In this document: positions 23,766-31,074 of the stretch, piece after piece | Numbering within the stretch: position 1 is the first letter of the stretch | Layout of the letters: each line of letters starts with the position of its first letter | Source: a virus | Strand: one strand, 5' to 3' | Length of the DNA stretch: 35,357 nucleotides | IMG/VR virus record: IMGVR_UViG_3300010354_000266 | Coordinates: 1-35,357 of that record | Position numbers and translations under genes: made by a program | Notes under the pieces: model-generated | Seen by the model: the letters and a program-made list of their open reading frames with translations, nothing else | Told to the model about the DNA's origin: nothing | Databases searched by the model: none

Positions 23766-23793
23766 TTGACTTTTTACGTCAAGAGAGTAGAAT
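23766..23793 (+). promoter_or_regulatory. Sigma70-like promoter for the dsbA-polymerase unit
   Basis: TTGACT at 23766-23771, 16 bp spacer, TAGAAT at 23788-23793. The predicted start near 23800 lies inside a perfect inverted repeat (23784-23802), so the site may be regulated. Confidence 0.5.
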
Positions 23794-23802
23794 AACTACT
23801 CT
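23784..23802. promoter_or_regulatory. Operator-like palindrome over the dsbA-polymerase promoter
   Basis: Arms AGAGTAG and CTACTCT are perfect around AATAA. They cover the -10 TAGAAT and the expected transcript start. Confidence 0.5.
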
Positions 23803-23823
23803 ACTAACTTACATGGAAACAAT

Positions 23824-24084
23824 ATGTCAGGTCAAACTTTCAGTGCCGATCAAAAGGCAAAACTCACTCAACTTATCAACGAAGGCTGTCAAGTTCTACA
23901 TGAAATTGACACTCTAAACGGCGGACTAACTGATACTATCAAGGCAATTGCCGAAGAACTAAACATCAAGAGTTCTGTCCTCAAACGAGCAATTAAAATT
24001 GCTCACAAGGCTGAACTACAAAAAACTCAAGCCGAGCAACAGTTGTTAGAAGATATTCTACAGACTGTGGGCAAAACACTTTAA
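23824..24084 (+). CDS. dsbA: DsbA-like double-strand DNA-binding protein
   Basis: 86 residues (T4 DsbA has 89). It is all-helical: LTQLINEGCQVLHEIDTLNGGLTDTIKAIAEELNIKSSVLKRAIKIAHK resembles the T4 DsbA core 'LIKDIR...KDELGVDGKMFNRLLALYHK', followed by an acidic helix. T4 DsbA binds duplex DNA and is linked to late transcription. Here it shares a TAATG junction with the DNA polymerase gene. It is served by a sigma70-like promoter whose -10 falls inside a 7-bp palindrome. Assignment is by size, fold pattern and context. Confidence 0.65.
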   Translation: MSGQTFSADQKAKLTQLINEGCQVLHEIDTLNGGLTDTIKAIAEELNIKSSVLKRAIKIAHKAELQKTQAEQQLLEDILQTVGKTL

Positions 24085-26759
24085 TGAGTTACGTTGATGC
24101 TATCATTGATCGTGATCGCGATGTTATTCATGTTGTGGAACGTGATAAAAAAGGTCGGCGTCTTTATCAAGAATTTCCTGCTAATTGGACGTTCTATTAC
24201 GACGATCCCCGAGGGAAATTCAGAACGATTTACGGAACGTCGGTAAGCAGATTCAGTTCTAAACGACGTAGTGAATTTCAAAAAGAACTAAGAGTTCAGT
24301 CTGGAAAACGCTTGTGGGAAAGTGATATCAATCCTGTATTCAGATGTTTGGCTGATAACTATCAGGATGCTCAGCCTCCACAATTGCATACAGTGTTCTT
24401 TGACATTGAGACTGACTTTAATCCTGAGCGAGGGTTTGCTTTGCCCGAGGATCCGTTTAACCCTGTCACGGCAATTAGTCTATATCAAGATTGGACTGGC
24501 GAACTATTCACTTTATGTTTGCCTCCAAAAACTCTAACCCCAGAACAAAGTCAATCAATTGCTGATAAGTTCTCTAATACACTTATTTGTGAGAATGAAG
24601 CAGAGATGTTCGAGGCATTCTTTCAACTGATTGAAGATTCAGATTGTCTAACAGGTTGGAACAGTTCAGGGTATGATATTCCCTATATGGTCAATAGAGT
24701 AACTCGTGTTCTTAGCAAGGATGATACTCGTAGATTTTGCTTGTGGAATCAGTTTCCTAAGCCAAGAACGTATATAATGTTCGAGAAAGAACAACAAACA
24801 TACGATCTTATTGGTCGTATTCATATGGACTATCTTGAGCTTTACAAAAAATATAACTATGAGCAACGACATAGTTATAAACTCGACTACATTGGCGAAA
24901 TGGAAGTTGGCGAGAATAAAACTCAGTACGAGGGAACGCTTGATCAACTTTACAATCGTGATTGGTTTAAGTTCTTAGAGTATAATCGTCAAGATACGAT
25001 GTTGCTTTACAAGATTCATGCTAAGCTTAAGTTCTTGGATCTTGCTAATAGTATCGCTCATCAAAATACAGTGCTCTTACAAACAGTTATGGGTTCTGTT
25101 GCTATGATCGATCAGGCTATCATTAACGAGGCTCATAGTCAGGGTCTTATAGTTCCAGATAAACGAAAGGTGAATATCGATGAAGAACCAACAGCGGCAG
25201 GTGCCTATGTTGCTACGCCCAAAAAAGGAATTCACGAATGGGTTGCAGCCGTTGACATTAACTCGCTTTACCCATCAACGATCCGCGCTCTTAACATGGC
25301 CGCAGAAACGATCATTGGACAAATCAGACCTGAATTAACCAACAAATATATCGATTCAAAAATCAAAAGTGGTAGTTCATTTGCTGGAGCATGGGACAGC
25401 ATGTTCGGCACATTAGAATATGAAGCAGTGATGAAGAAAGATCCAGCAACCATTCTTACCGTAGATTGGGAACAAGGTGGTAGTGATCTTGTTAGCGCTG
25501 CTGAACTTTGGCAAATCATCTTTGATGGTAATAATCCTTGGATGCTAACTGCTAATGGTACTATTTTTACTTATGAACGTGAGGGTATTGTTCCCAGTCT
25601 GCTTACTCGTTGGTACAGCGAACGTAAGGATCTTCAAAAGAAACTAAAGCAGGCACAAGAAGCTTCTGATAAAGAACAAATAGAGTTTTATGATAAACGA
25701 CAGTTGGTTCGTAAGATTCTGTTGAACAGTGCATATGGAGCTTTGCTTAATCCTCATTGTAGATTCTATGATATCAGAATTGGTCAAAGTACTACGCTGA
25801 ATGGCAGACAAATTGTCAAGCATATGAGCGCTTATCTGAATGAATTGATTACTGAAGAGTATGATCATACAGGTGACGCTATTGTATATGGTGATACTGA
25901 TAGTTGCTATTTCACAGCCAATCCCATGCTTATCCGAGATCATGAACTTCGTCAGGCTTGGAACAAAGATGTAGCAGTAAAGGTTTACGATCAACTGGGC
26001 GAAGCAGTAAACGCTAGTTTTCCTGAGTTCTTACAGCGAGCATTTCATTGTCCTCCGAATAGAGGTAGTATCATCAAGGCAGGTCGTGAATTAGTGGCAG
26101 ATCGTGGATTGTTCATCACTAAAAAGCGTTATGCTGTTAACATCTATGACAAAGAGGGAAAGCGTAAAGATACAAATGGTAAGATGGGCGACATTAAAGC
26201 AATGGGTCTTGATCTTAAACGAGCAGATACTCCAAAGTATGTTCAAGAGTTCTTGATGAAAGTATTAACTCAGGTATTGGCCGGTTCTGATAGAGATTCT
26301 GTAATTAGCATGATTACAGAGTTCAAGCAAACGCTCAAAGAGCAAGCAAGTTGGACCAAGGGTAGCCCAAAAGGTGTTAATAAACTATCGTGGTATCATG
26401 ATCAAGAGCGTAAGAGCAAAACAGGTAAGTTCAATATGCCTGGTCATGTTCGAGCGGCTATTAATTGGAATTATCTTCGTGAAATGAACGGCGATAACTA
26501 TAGCACCAAGATCATGGATGGCATGAAGATTGTGGTTTGTAAGCTAAAAAATAATGCTCTAAACATGACAAGTATTGCTTATCCCACTGATGAGCTTCGC
26601 TTGCCCGAATGGTTTAAGAGTTTACACTTTGATGACTCAGAAATGGAACGAATATTGGTTGATGAGAAGATAGAGAATCTCTTGGGAGTACTCAAGTGGA
26701 ATCTTAGAGAGGCCACTGATGTTAGAAGTACTTTCAACCAACTCTTCCAATTCTATTGA
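24084..26759 (+). CDS. 43: Family B DNA polymerase (T4 gp43 type)
   Basis: 891 residues, like T4 gp43 (898). Proofreading exonuclease motifs are intact: DIE at 107-109, GYD with D198, and YNRQD with D304. Polymerase motif A is DINSLYPS from D391, motif B is KILLNSAYGA from K544, and motif C is YGDTDS with D604 and D606. The C-terminal FNQLFQFY looks like a clamp-binding tail, as in T4 where the last residues bind gp45. It is the phage replicase. Coupling to the dsbA-like gene and a promoter-driven clamp gene just downstream place it in an early/middle replication unit. No intein or intron interrupts it. Confidence 0.96.
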   Translation: MSYVDAIIDRDRDVIHVVERDKKGRRLYQEFPANWTFYYDDPRGKFRTIYGTSVSRFSSKRRSEFQKELRVQSGKRLWESDINPVFRCLADNYQDAQPPQLHTVFFDIETDFNPERGFALPEDPFNPVTAISLYQDWTGELFTLCLPPKTLTPEQSQSIADKFSNTLICENEAEMFEAFFQLIEDSDCLTGWNSSGYDIPYMVNRVTRVLSKDDTRRFCLWNQFPKPRTYIMFEKEQQTYDLIGRIHMDYLELYKKYNYEQRHSYKLDYIGEMEVGENKTQYEGTLDQLYNRDWFKFLEYNRQDTMLLYKIHAKLKFLDLANSIAHQNTVLLQTVMGSVAMIDQAIINEAHSQGLIVPDKRKVNIDEEPTAAGAYVATPKKGIHEWVAAVDINSLYPSTIRALNMAAETIIGQIRPELTNKYIDSKIKSGSSFAGAWDSMFGTLEYEAVMKKDPATILTVDWEQGGSDLVSAAELWQIIFDGNNPWMLTANGTIFTYEREGIVPSLLTRWYSERKDLQKKLKQAQEASDKEQIEFYDKRQLVRKILLNSAYGALLNPHCRFYDIRIGQSTTLNGRQIVKHMSAYLNELITEEYDHTGDAIVYGDTDSCYFTANPMLIRDHELRQAWNKDVAVKVYDQLGEAVNASFPEFLQRAFHCPPNRGSIIKAGRELVADRGLFITKKRYAVNIYDKEGKRKDTNGKMGDIKAMGLDLKRADTPKYVQEFLMKVLTQVLAGSDRDSVISMITEFKQTLKEQASWTKGSPKGVNKLSWYHDQERKSKTGKFNMPGHVRAAINWNYLREMNGDNYSTKIMDGMKIVVCKLKNNALNMTSIAYPTDELRLPEWFKSLHFDDSEMERILVDEKIENLLGVLKWNLREATDVRSTFNQLFQFY

Positions 26760-26784
26760 TTTCAAGCAGCAAATATACTATACT
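26756..26784 (+). promoter_or_regulatory. Sigma70-like promoter for the sliding clamp gene
   Basis: TTGATT at 26756-26761, overlapping the polymerase stop, then 17 bp and TATACT at 26779-26784. Another TATACT begins at 26774. The leader of about 20 nt contains AAGGA before the clamp ATG. Confidence 0.58.
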
Positions 26785-26810
26785 AACAACATTAATACAA
26801 GGATTACACA

Positions 26811-27542
26811 ATGAAGGATCATCTTCAAGACATTATTTCTCATACCAGTGCTTTAGGCTTTATTGATTTAGTAAAAATCACAGGAACAGACAAAGAAACC
26901 AAAATTAACGCTATTGCTGAAGATAGAAACGTTATTCTTGAGGCACAATTTAAAAATCCACACTCAGATTTCATTGGCTTATTTGGAATGCCTAATCTTT
27001 CAAAGCTTAGAACTATTCTTGGATTTCAAGATTATGCTGAGAATGCCAAGATTTCAATGACTCGTGAAACAAGAAACGGTGAGACTATCCCTACGAGCAT
27101 TCACTTTGAAACAGCGACAGCAGACTTTATCAATGATTATCGTCTTATGTCACAAGCACTTGTTGAAGAACGAGTCAAGCCAGTTAAGTTTGCTGGAGCT
27201 ACTTGGAATGTTTCATTTGAGCCAACTAAGGACAATATTCAGCGTCTTAAAAGACAGGCAAGTGCCAATAGTGAAGAAATCTTATTTACAACCAAGACCG
27301 ATAATGGTAACATCAGAGTTTATTTTGGCGATGTCAGCACTCACAGCGGCAACTTTATCTTTGCCCCATCTGTAGCAGGTACATTAAATCGTGCTTGGAG
27401 TTGGCCTGTAAAGCAATTTCTTGGAATCATGGATCTCATTGGAGATAAGCGAGTTCATATCAGTGATCAGGGCGCTATGCAAATCACTGTGGATAGTGGG
27501 CTTATTGATTATGTATATCTTCTTCCAGCACAGCAACGATGA
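26811..27542 (+). CDS. 45: Sliding clamp (T4 gp45 type)
   Basis: 243 residues (T4 gp45 has 228). The repeated beta-alpha-beta layout, with FIDLVKITGTDKETKINAIAED near the start and VHISDQGAMQITVDSGLIDYVYLLPA at the end, is typical of gp45. The trimeric ring tethers DNA polymerase and, in T4, also activates late transcription at TATAAATA promoters together with gp33 and gp55. That fits the many such boxes in this window. It has its own TTGATT/TATACT promoter and an AAGGA ribosome site. In T4 the order is 45-44-62-regA-43; here the clamp follows the polymerase. Confidence 0.9.
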   Translation: MKDHLQDIISHTSALGFIDLVKITGTDKETKINAIAEDRNVILEAQFKNPHSDFIGLFGMPNLSKLRTILGFQDYAENAKISMTRETRNGETIPTSIHFETATADFINDYRLMSQALVEERVKPVKFAGATWNVSFEPTKDNIQRLKRQASANSEEILFTTKTDNGNIRVYFGDVSTHSGNFIFAPSVAGTLNRAWSWPVKQFLGIMDLIGDKRVHISDQGAMQITVDSGLIDYVYLLPAQQR

Positions 27543-27922
27543 GCGCAAGAGTAATTTTTGATGCCAATATCGTTGGAGGTAAGGGAATCATGATATCGGG
27601 CGGATCAACAATGCCTTATATTGGATTTGGACAGTCATCTGGTAACATGAGATTCAATTCTAATTCTCAGAGACTTGAAATCTATGACGGATGTGCCTGG
27701 CATAGCCCTTCAAATTCATCTATAACCATTGAATTTACGCCTGAGATTCAGAGTGCTCTTGAGTGGGTTTGTCGTCAACAAGAAAAAGAAAAAAGAATTC
27801 AAGAATTAGCCAAGAAAAATGCTAGTGTTGAATTTGCTCTTAAGGATTTACAACAAGCAGAAGATCGTTTACAAATAGTAACTATTCTAGCAGACAGCAA
27901 AATTGGACAAACTAATGATTGA
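27539..27922 (+). CDS. Conserved phage protein with C-terminal coiled coil
   Basis: 127 residues, ATG overlapping the clamp stop (ATGA). The first half is beta-rich and Gly/Ser-rich, with the phrase MRFNSNSQRLEIYDGCAWH. This is like the 'N-x-x-x-x-x-L-E-x-Y-D-G-x-x-W' element of many phage fibre and structural proteins. The second half is a Gln/Glu/Lys-rich coiled coil (RQQEKEKRIQELAKKNASVE). Despite sitting next to replication genes it looks more like a small structural or attachment protein. Function unknown. Confidence 0.6.
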   Translation: MSARVIFDANIVGGKGIMISGGSTMPYIGFGQSSGNMRFNSNSQRLEIYDGCAWHSPSNSSITIEFTPEIQSALEWVCRQQEKEKRIQELAKKNASVEFALKDLQQAEDRLQIVTILADSKIGQTND

Positions 27923-28280
27923 TTTACCAGTTATACAATCTAGACAAGATCGTGCTCGTAGAGTTCTTGATGAATGTAAAGTAAGCATTAAGCATAAGCA
28001 ACGACTATTAGGCTTTTTTCGAGCGTCATTTAAGATCGTCGTTACTGATGAATCAGATCTTGATATCAGTATCATTAAACAGGCTATTAAAAAACTAGAA
28101 TCAGAGTATCGTCCCAAAGACGATAGTCTTAAAGAATGTCATTCTCTTGCTGATAAACTTTTTAGTATATTAGCATTGAGTTACATCGGTGATATCACTA
28201 TTTCGGTAAGTGGTTCGGGCGAAACAGGTGTCACTGTACATTATCCATCCACCCGACCACATCTTTCAATTTCAATTTAA
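27915..28280 (+). CDS. Hypothetical protein
   Basis: 121 residues from the ATG at 27915, which overlaps the previous gene by 8 bases; an in-frame TTG at 27903 is less likely. It has a helical, Arg/Lys-rich N-terminal half (RQDRARRVLDECKVSIKHKQ), a helix-strand middle and a beta C-terminus (DITISVSGSGETGVTVHYPS). No known motif, signal or membrane span is seen. It is part of the tightly packed run after the clamp gene. Confidence 0.6.
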   Translation: MIDLPVIQSRQDRARRVLDECKVSIKHKQRLLGFFRASFKIVVTDESDLDISIIKQAIKKLESEYRPKDDSLKECHSLADKLFSILALSYIGDITISVSGSGETGVTVHYPSTRPHLSISI

Positions 28281-28282
28281 TC

Positions 28283-28510
28283 ATGTCAAAAAAGAAACTT
28301 AGTTCCTCAGTTACCACTACCAATCATCCTATTTTTGAAGAGCTTGAGCGATATTTAGACTTTTGTCGATCATATGGCTATCGATATGATGAGCGGGATA
28401 TCAATAACATGCGTAGTTATGCCTATCAACAATATCAGAAGTTTTTGAAAAACAAGCCAACTAAAAACATGTGGGAAGAAGATGCTCGACGTTTAGATGC
28501 TAATATCTAA
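28283..28510 (+). CDS. Small hypothetical protein
   Basis: 75 residues, starting 2 nt after the previous stop. It has a Lys/Ser/Thr-rich start and a helical body with many aromatic residues (FEELERYLDFCRSYGYRYDE, MRSYAYQQYQKFLKN). It does not resemble the gp62 clamp-loader partner. The last codons form the left arm of an inverted repeat that runs into a TCTAAATA box, so the end of this gene may carry the promoter of the next. Function unknown. Confidence 0.6.
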   Translation: MSKKKLSSSVTTTNHPIFEELERYLDFCRSYGYRYDERDINNMRSYAYQQYQKFLKNKPTKNMWEEDARRLDANI

Positions 28511-28511
28511 A
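28492..28511. repeat. 7-bp inverted repeat overlapping a late box
   Basis: Arms TTTAGAT and ATCTAAA around GCTAAT. The right arm merges with TCTAAATA, the same arrangement as at 9076-9108. Confidence 0.45.
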
Positions 28512-28513
28512 TA
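28506..28513 (+). promoter_or_regulatory. T4-late-like promoter box TCTAAATA
   Basis: Overlaps the right arm of a 7-bp inverted repeat (28492-28511) and the stop of the preceding gene. It would transcribe the cytidylyltransferase gene at 28568. Confidence 0.35.
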
Positions 28514-28567
28514 GTTATTTCCAAATCAATTAGTTCATGACTAAGTATCTTGAATAGGAAACTAATC

Positions 28568-29044
28568 ATGAACTTTTTGATTTTGAATAGGCTAAAGCAA
28601 GAGAACAAAAAAATAGGAATAACGTTTAGTACCTTTGATCTTTTGCATTGTGGACATGTTGCTATGTTAGCAGAAGCAAAAAATCACTGTGATTATCTTA
28701 TTGCAGGATTACAAACTGATCCCACAATTGATCGTCCCGAGATTAAAAATAAGCCTATTCAAACCGTTTTTGAACGACAGATGCTATTGGCTTCTTGTAG
28801 ATACGTAGACGATATAGTGGTCTATCAAACTGAGCAAGATCTAAGAGATATAATTCTTACATTACCAATCGACGTTCGTATCTTAGGAGTCGAATATCAA
28901 AATCAAGAGTTTACTGGGAAAAAAGAATGTAGTGATCGTGAGATTCGCTGTATTTTTAACTCTAGAGATCATTCATTCAGTTCAAGTTCGCTTAGAAAGC
29001 GTGTAGTAGAAGCAGATATCTCGATCAAAGATCAGCGTTGGTAA
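28568..29044 (+). CDS. Cytidylyltransferase-like nucleotidyltransferase (TagD/RfaE type)
   Basis: 158 residues from the ATG at 28568, which has AGGAA 7 nt upstream; the in-frame TTG at 28550 has none. The fold is the HxGH nucleotidyltransferase: GITFSTFDLLHCGHVAML with H27-C-G-H30, then the CRYVDDIVVY strand typical of glycerol-3-phosphate cytidylyltransferases, and SSSSLRKRV near the end in place of the ISTTxLR motif. Such enzymes activate a phosphorylated sugar, polyol or heptose with CTP or ATP. With the glycosyltransferase upstream it may supply an activated building block for a surface or DNA modification; the substrate is unknown. Confidence 0.78.
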   Translation: MNFLILNRLKQENKKIGITFSTFDLLHCGHVAMLAEAKNHCDYLIAGLQTDPTIDRPEIKNKPIQTVFERQMLLASCRYVDDIVVYQTEQDLRDIILTLPIDVRILGVEYQNQEFTGKKECSDREIRCIFNSRDHSFSSSSLRKRVVEADISIKDQRW

Positions 29045-29070
29045 CAATTTATGCAACAGAGAACAAGATC

Positions 29071-29238
29071 ATGAACGATAAACAATGGTTAGATAAATTA
29101 CATCATGCTTATCAAGTATATTCTATTACTCACAACGGTGAATCAGTAGAGCATTTTATTACTTGGTTGTATCAACAATATGGGATTCTCAAGCCCGAGA
29201 TTGTTGTACCCAATAGAATGAGTACAATTAAATCATGA
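29071..29238 (+). CDS. Small hypothetical protein (55 residues)
   Basis: The ATG at 29071 gives MNDKQWLDKLHHAYQVYS..., 55 residues; a longer frame opens at a TTG at 29038 inside the previous gene and is unlikely. The product is helical with a 'HFITWLYQQYGI' amphipathic segment. It overlaps the next gene by 4 bases (ATGA), which supports it being translated. No functional clue. Confidence 0.55.
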   Translation: MNDKQWLDKLHHAYQVYSITHNGESVEHFITWLYQQYGILKPEIVVPNRMSTIKS

Positions 29239-29531
29239 GTTGGTATTCATATCGTCCAAGAATTGAGATATCATTGACTGATTTACATATGATATTTGTT
29301 CCCGAACAACCAAGCGTTCAGCAGTGTATCCTTGATACTTATCGAGCAGCCAAAAAGTACGCATCCGAATGTATTGACAAATTCGAAGATTTAGAGTATT
29401 ATCTACTGTACGAATACGGGGTTTTTCACGTCATACCTTATAATACAAAGAGTTTTACTTCCATTTCTGACGTGAAGAGCAAACTTAACATGCTATGGGG
29501 CGAAAACTCCATGTTAGAAGAACTATTATGA
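29235..29531 (+). CDS. Hypothetical protein
   Basis: 98 residues, coupled at both ends: ATGA with the small gene before it and ATGA with the UV endonuclease after it. It is rich in Tyr and Glu. The middle is helical (CILDTYRAAKKYASECIDKF, DLEYYLLYEY), and the start has beta strands. It has no recognisable motif. Its fixed coupling to the repair gene may mean joint expression, not necessarily joint function. Confidence 0.58.
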   Translation: MSWYSYRPRIEISLTDLHMIFVPEQPSVQQCILDTYRAAKKYASECIDKFEDLEYYLLYEYGVFHVIPYNTKSFTSISDVKSKLNMLWGENSMLEELL

Positions 29532-30541
29532 CATTCAAAAAAATTGGGTTTGCTTGTAAGATTTCATCACTAGACCCTAAAAAAGGAATAGTTTCTATTC
29601 CCGAATTCAACTCTAAATCAACCACAATCAGTTGGCTTAATAGACAGTCTCGTGATGTTGCTGTGGAGAAGTTATGGGATTTAATGAAGTACAATATCCA
29701 AGCAGTCAAACAAGCGGTTACGTGGATTGGTAATCTAGAAGAAAATCTCAGAATGTTTCGACTGTCAAGCGAAATGTTCCCAGCATACACTGAGTCAAAT
29801 TGGTCGTGGTTTTGGAAACAATCTGATGTTCAGGCTTATGCTGAGCGTCATCTAAAAACTGTTGGAGATATCGCTAGACAGCGTAATGTTCGACTTAGTT
29901 TTCATCCTGGTCAATACACTGTACTTGCCAGCGCTAATCCCAATATAGTAAATAAGAGTATTGAGGAGTTTGAATATCATGTGGATTTGGCCCGTTGGAT
30001 GGGGTATGGAAAAGAATTTCAGGACTTTAAAATCAACGTCCACATCGCGGGTAAAGCCGGTACCCAAGGTATTCGAGCAGCACTTACAAGATTGTCTCCA
30101 GAAGCAAGAAACACAATTACCATCGAAAACGAGGAAATAAGTTATGGACTCGATGATTGTCTTCAACTTAGTGATGTTGTGCCTATTGTGCTCGACATAC
30201 ATCATCATTTTATTCGCGAAGGTGAGTACATACAAAGAACTGACCCTCGTATCCAGTCTATTATTCGTAGTTGGCGTGGGGTTAGGCCTGTTATCCATTA
30301 TTCTATCAGTAGAGAGGATCTATTGGTAGAACATAGTCCTGATGTTCTACCCAATCTAAATACGTTGCTAGAATCTGGATTCAACAAGCAAAAATTAAGA
30401 GCCCATTCGGACTTTATGTGGTCAAACTCAGTTAATGAATGGGCAGCGACTCATTGGGAATGGGCCGATGTAATGGTGGAAGCAAAGGGTAAGAATCTAG
30501 CTAGTTTTAAATTGTTTGAGTCTTGGAAAAATTTACAATGA
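29528..30541 (+). CDS. uvsE: UV-damage endonuclease (UVDE/UvsE family)
   Basis: 337 residues from the ATG at 29528 (coupled to the previous stop); an in-frame upstream start would lie inside that gene. The TIM-barrel family signature is clear: IGFACK at the start, LSFHPGQYTVLASANP with H126, TIENEE with E200, LDIHHH with D223, H225 and H226, VIHYS with H257, RAHSDF with H293 and VEAKGK with E318. These match the metal ligands of UVDE. The enzyme nicks DNA on the 5' side of UV photoproducts and starts repair, useful for a phage in sunlit water. T4 uses the unrelated DenV glycosylase instead. Confidence 0.9.
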   Translation: MTFKKIGFACKISSLDPKKGIVSIPEFNSKSTTISWLNRQSRDVAVEKLWDLMKYNIQAVKQAVTWIGNLEENLRMFRLSSEMFPAYTESNWSWFWKQSDVQAYAERHLKTVGDIARQRNVRLSFHPGQYTVLASANPNIVNKSIEEFEYHVDLARWMGYGKEFQDFKINVHIAGKAGTQGIRAALTRLSPEARNTITIENEEISYGLDDCLQLSDVVPIVLDIHHHFIREGEYIQRTDPRIQSIIRSWRGVRPVIHYSISREDLLVEHSPDVLPNLNTLLESGFNKQKLRAHSDFMWSNSVNEWAATHWEWADVMVEAKGKNLASFKLFESWKNLQ

Positions 30542-30580
30542 AGCCATGTGACGTTTTATCAAGAAAAAGAAATTAATGCT

Positions 30581-31021
30581 ATGTTTGAAATATTTAAAAA
30601 TCTATTTGCTAAACGAGAACCTGTTAAAAGTAAAACAGAAACTCCCGCTAAGCGGTCACCAGCAACTAGAAAAAAGAAAGAATCAACTGAAAAATCTAAA
30701 CTTACAGAGAAAGAAATAGCCACTAAAAATGGAGAACCCTGGATTTCTATTCTTAGAGTAGAAGTTAACCCTGAGAATATCAACAATGGATCTTTTGAGT
30801 TAGATTGGAATGATAAGTTTGTTTTGAATTTGATACGATCAGGCTATAAGATTAGAGAAGATGATACTGACTCGATGATTGTGGATCGATGGTTTCAGAC
30901 GGTCTGTCGCAATATTGCATTGGAAGTTTATGAGCAAGAGCAAGCGGATCCGGACAACAGAGGGGATTTAAGGCAGATTAGACGTAAAGATATTGGAAAC
31001 GGTCGTTCCGAAATCAGTTGA
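30581..31021 (+). CDS. Conserved phage protein, unknown function
   Basis: The ATG at 30581 is preferred over a GTG at 30548; it gives 146 residues. The first 45 are basic and disordered (KRSPATRKKKESTEKSKLTE). The rest is a conserved-looking domain: GEPWISILRVEVNPENINNG, WNDKFVLNLIRSGYKI and DSMIVDRWFQTVCRNIALEV. I recall this type of domain in aquatic T4-like phages without a known job. The stop codon overlaps the -35 element of the promoter for the next gene. Confidence 0.62.
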   Translation: MFEIFKNLFAKREPVKSKTETPAKRSPATRKKKESTEKSKLTEKEIATKNGEPWISILRVEVNPENINNGSFELDWNDKFVLNLIRSGYKIREDDTDSMIVDRWFQTVCRNIALEVYEQEQADPDNRGDLRQIRRKDIGNGRSEIS

Positions 31022-31046
31022 CATTTTGTCAAGTTAGATGTACAAT
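31018..31046 (+). promoter_or_regulatory. Consensus sigma70 promoter for the Rnh-type nuclease gene
   Basis: TTGACA at 31018-31023, 17 bp spacer, TACAAT at 31041-31046. It is the closest match to the bacterial consensus in the window. It is the reason for placing the nuclease start at 31075 and not upstream. Confidence 0.7.
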
Positions 31047-31074
31047 ACACACTCAGACACTACAAGTTATTATT

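Noticed and set aside
23758-23775. AAAAAG/CTTTTT stem after the gene at 23335-23751 as a terminator
   Set aside because: Only A-T pairs with one G-C, no further T-run, and it overlaps the TTGACT of the next promoter.
25644-25994. Minus-strand frame of 116 residues inside the polymerase gene
   Set aside because: It lies fully opposite polymerase motifs B and C, which constrain the DNA; no ribosome site.
31018-31074. Longer N-terminus for the Rnh-type nuclease from a TTG
   Set aside because: This stretch is a consensus sigma70 promoter, and the family starts at the MKYIIIDTANL methionine at 31075.
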